From assembly GCA_902783235.1 (NCBI GenBank), contig CACZQG010000221.1:1-7410 (forward strand): 7,410 nt of DNA, read 5' to 3'. Below, in pieces: positions 6,248-7,410 of the stretch; positions within the stretch are counted from its first letter, which is position 1, and every line of letters starts with the position of its first letter. The DNA is from an uncultured Ruminococcus sp. (lineage in GTDB: Bacteria; Bacillota; Clostridia; Oscillospirales; Ruminococcaceae). The notes below the pieces were generated by a model that saw only the letters and a program-made list of their open reading frames with translations, made no database searches and was not told where the DNA came from. The translations under genes and the position numbers were made by a program.

Positions 6248-6868
6248 ATGGCAATGACTATTGTTTACGAGGTCGGGGACAAGCTTTATGTGAATCTTAC
6301 CAACAAATGTCCATGCAGCTGTACCTTTTGCATTAGACACAACGGTGACGGTGCTTACGGTTCGGACAGCCTGTGGCTGGATCGTGAGCCTGAGCCGGAT
6401 GAGGTCATAGAGGCTTTTGAAAAGGCGGATTACAAAAAGTATTCCGAGGTAGTGTTCTGCGGTTACGGTGAGCCTACGGAGCGTCTTGAGGTACTGAGAG
6501 CAGCTGCAAAATATATCAAGAATAACAGCAGTGTTCCCACAAGACTCAATACCAACGGTCTTTCCGATCTGATACACGGCAGAGACACGGCAAAGGAGCT
6601 GGAGGGACTGCTGGACACGGTGTCTATAAGTCTTAACGCAGGCACTGTTGATGAATACCTGAAGGTCACACGCCCTAAATTCGGGGAAGAAGCCTATACC
6701 GCCATGCAGAGATTTGCTTCTCAATGTAAGGAGTATGTACCCAATGTGGTATTCACTGTGGTGGATGTTATCGGTGATGAGGAAATAAAAGCCGCACAGG
6801 AGGTGGCTGATAAGGCAGGAGTTAAGCTTCGTGTAAGGAAGTATGAATCGGGGGATAATGAAAAATGA
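6248..6868 (+). CDS. Small radical SAM protein, TatD-associated type
   Basis: A 206-residue radical SAM enzyme, cytoplasmic, expected to bind a [4Fe-4S] cluster and cleave S-adenosylmethionine to a 5'-deoxyadenosyl radical. The cluster motif CxxxCxxC is Cys21, Cys25 and Cys28 in CPCSCTFC, with an extra Cys23. GYGEPT (72-77) is the GGE-like SAM-binding motif. RLNTNG (99-104) and SISLNA (126-131) are typical later strands of the partial barrel. The length and the opening (NLTNKCPCSCTFCIR) fit the short radical SAM family that is often next to or fused with TatD nucleases. Here no tatD is in view; the gene instead overlaps a C_GCAxxG_C_C gene by ATGA. No auxiliary-cluster domain is present, so it is a minimal core. 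The substrate is unknown. No clear promoter is seen in 6103-6247, so read-through from yfhO is possible. Confidence 0.87.
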   Translation: MAMTIVYEVGDKLYVNLTNKCPCSCTFCIRHNGDGAYGSDSLWLDREPEPDEVIEAFEKADYKKYSEVVFCGYGEPTERLEVLRAAAKYIKNNSSVPTRLNTNGLSDLIHGRDTAKELEGLLDTVSISLNAGTVDEYLKVTRPKFGEEAYTAMQRFASQCKEYVPNVVFTVVDVIGDEEIKAAQEVADKAGVKLRVRKYESGDNEK

Positions 6869-7317
6869 CAAAAAGGGAAAAGGCGATGGCTCTGTTCAAA
6901 GAAGGATACAACTGCTCACAAGCAGTTTTGGGTGCTTTTGCAGAGGAGCTGGGATTTGACATGGATACAGCCATGCGCCTGTCCTCTTCCTTTGGAGGGG
7001 GGATGGGCAGAATGAGAGAGGTCTGCGGTGCTGTCAGCGGTATGTTTATGGCAGCAGGTGTGCTTTTCGGCTATTCCGACCCCCGGGACAACAGTGCCAA
7101 GCAGGAGCATTACCGACGCATACAGGAGCTGGCGGAAAAATTCAAGGAACGGAATAAATACATCGTATGCCGCCAATTATTAGGACTGGAGGGACAGGAC
7201 AGCAGCCCGGTCCCCTCAGACAGGACCCGGGAATACTATAAAAAGCGTCCCTGCGCCGAACTGGTAGGCGATGCGGCAGAAATATTTGAAGAATATATAA
7301 GATCGGCAGAAAACTAA
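6865..7317 (+). CDS. C_GCAxxG_C_C family putative redox-active protein
   Basis: A 150-residue soluble protein of the C_GCAxxG_C_C family, known for four spaced cysteines and thought to be redox-active or metal/cluster-binding; a precise function is not established. The cysteines are Cys17 (YNCSQAV), Cys54 (EVCGAVSG, after a glycine-rich FGGGMGRM at 43-50), Cys102 (IVCRQLLG) and Cys130 (RPCAELV). All family landmarks are present and the length is normal, so it appears intact. Its ATG overlaps the radical SAM stop (ATGA at 6865-6868), with GGGGG about 11 nt upstream inside the previous gene. That points to translational coupling. It could be an electron or sulfur carrier, or a partner for the radical SAM protein; this is inference. 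The stop codon TAA (7315-7317) merges with the start of a dispersed repeat. Confidence 0.88.
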   Translation: MTKREKAMALFKEGYNCSQAVLGAFAEELGFDMDTAMRLSSSFGGGMGRMREVCGAVSGMFMAAGVLFGYSDPRDNSAKQEHYRRIQELAEKFKERNKYIVCRQLLGLEGQDSSPVPSDRTREYYKKRPCAELVGDAAEIFEEYIRSAEN

Positions 7318-7410
7318 GGCAATACCGCACAAAGATTGTGCGTCAGATGCGCAGTCAGATTTTTCGTTAGATTGTACAAAATCGATGCAGGCATACTGGC
7401 GTATGTCAAA
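7315..7410. repeat. Left part of a second inverted-repeat element, cut by the window edge
   Basis: From 7317 AGGCAATACCGCACA repeats the first 15 bases of the 6111-6185 element exactly, and TA at 7315-7316 belongs to the gene's stop codon. The interior differs from the first copy. It has a GCACAA/TTGTGC hairpin (7327-7341), a direct repeat GTCAGAT (7342-7348 and 7354-7360), the palindrome TTGTACAA (7372-7379) and CATAC/GTATG (7392-7405). No right-hand terminal repeat is reached, so the element is at least 94 bp. It is probably a longer relative of the first copy. It may supply the 3' end structure of the radical SAM operon, since no other terminator is visible. Confidence 0.6.

Noticed and set aside
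6008..6871. A 287-codon minus-strand open frame across the yfhO end and radical SAM gene
   Set aside because: It crosses a non-coding repeat and is fully antisense to the radical SAM gene, which has intact catalytic motifs. It has no supported start.

Overview
The window looks like a piece of a low-to-moderate GC, gut- or rumen-type Clostridia chromosome, most like Ruminococcus and its relatives (Oscillospiraceae). The evidence is a secreted plant cell-wall lyase with ricin-type lectin modules, a long YfhO-type membrane protein, a Clostridia-type radical SAM/C_GCAxxG pair and short inverted-repeat elements between genes. The genus is inferred from gene content and style; there is no rRNA or other marker here.

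Layout. Positions 1-2273 (minus strand) encode the first 757 residues of a secreted polysaccharide lyase (PL1, pectate lyase-like). It has an N-terminal ricin-like module, the beta-helix catalytic domain, a complete C-terminal ricin-type (CBM13-like) trefoil and the start of another, and it runs off the left edge. Positions 2274-2751 are a divergent intergenic region with a promoter for each gene. Between those promoters lie two adjacent palindromes centred on CG 20 bp apart (operator-like), a 47-bp near-perfect palindrome, and a second hairpin region ending in an interrupted T-tract. Positions 2752-6102 (plus strand) encode a 1116-residue YfhO-family (GT-C-like) membrane protein with a roughly 165-residue Lys/Asn/Glu-rich cytoplasmic tail. 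Positions 6103-6247 hold a 75-bp inverted-repeat, MITE-like element and then a 14-bp-stem hairpin. Positions 6248-6868 and 6865-7317 encode a small radical SAM protein and a C_GCAxxG_C_C redox-type protein, overlapping by ATGA. A second copy of the end of the inverted-repeat element begins on the stop codon of the last gene (7315) and runs out of the window.

How the parts relate. The lyase probably degrades pectic polysaccharide outside the cell, with lectin modules holding it on the substrate, and the paired palindromes next to its promoter are candidate sugar-responsive operators. YfhO has its own near-consensus promoter and probably acts in cell-envelope glycosylation; nothing in the sequence ties it functionally to the lyase. 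The radical SAM and C_GCAxxG genes are almost certainly translated as a unit and may work together in a redox or maturation step that is not yet defined. The least explained sequence is the 2470-2640 stretch and the repeat family at 6111 and 7315.
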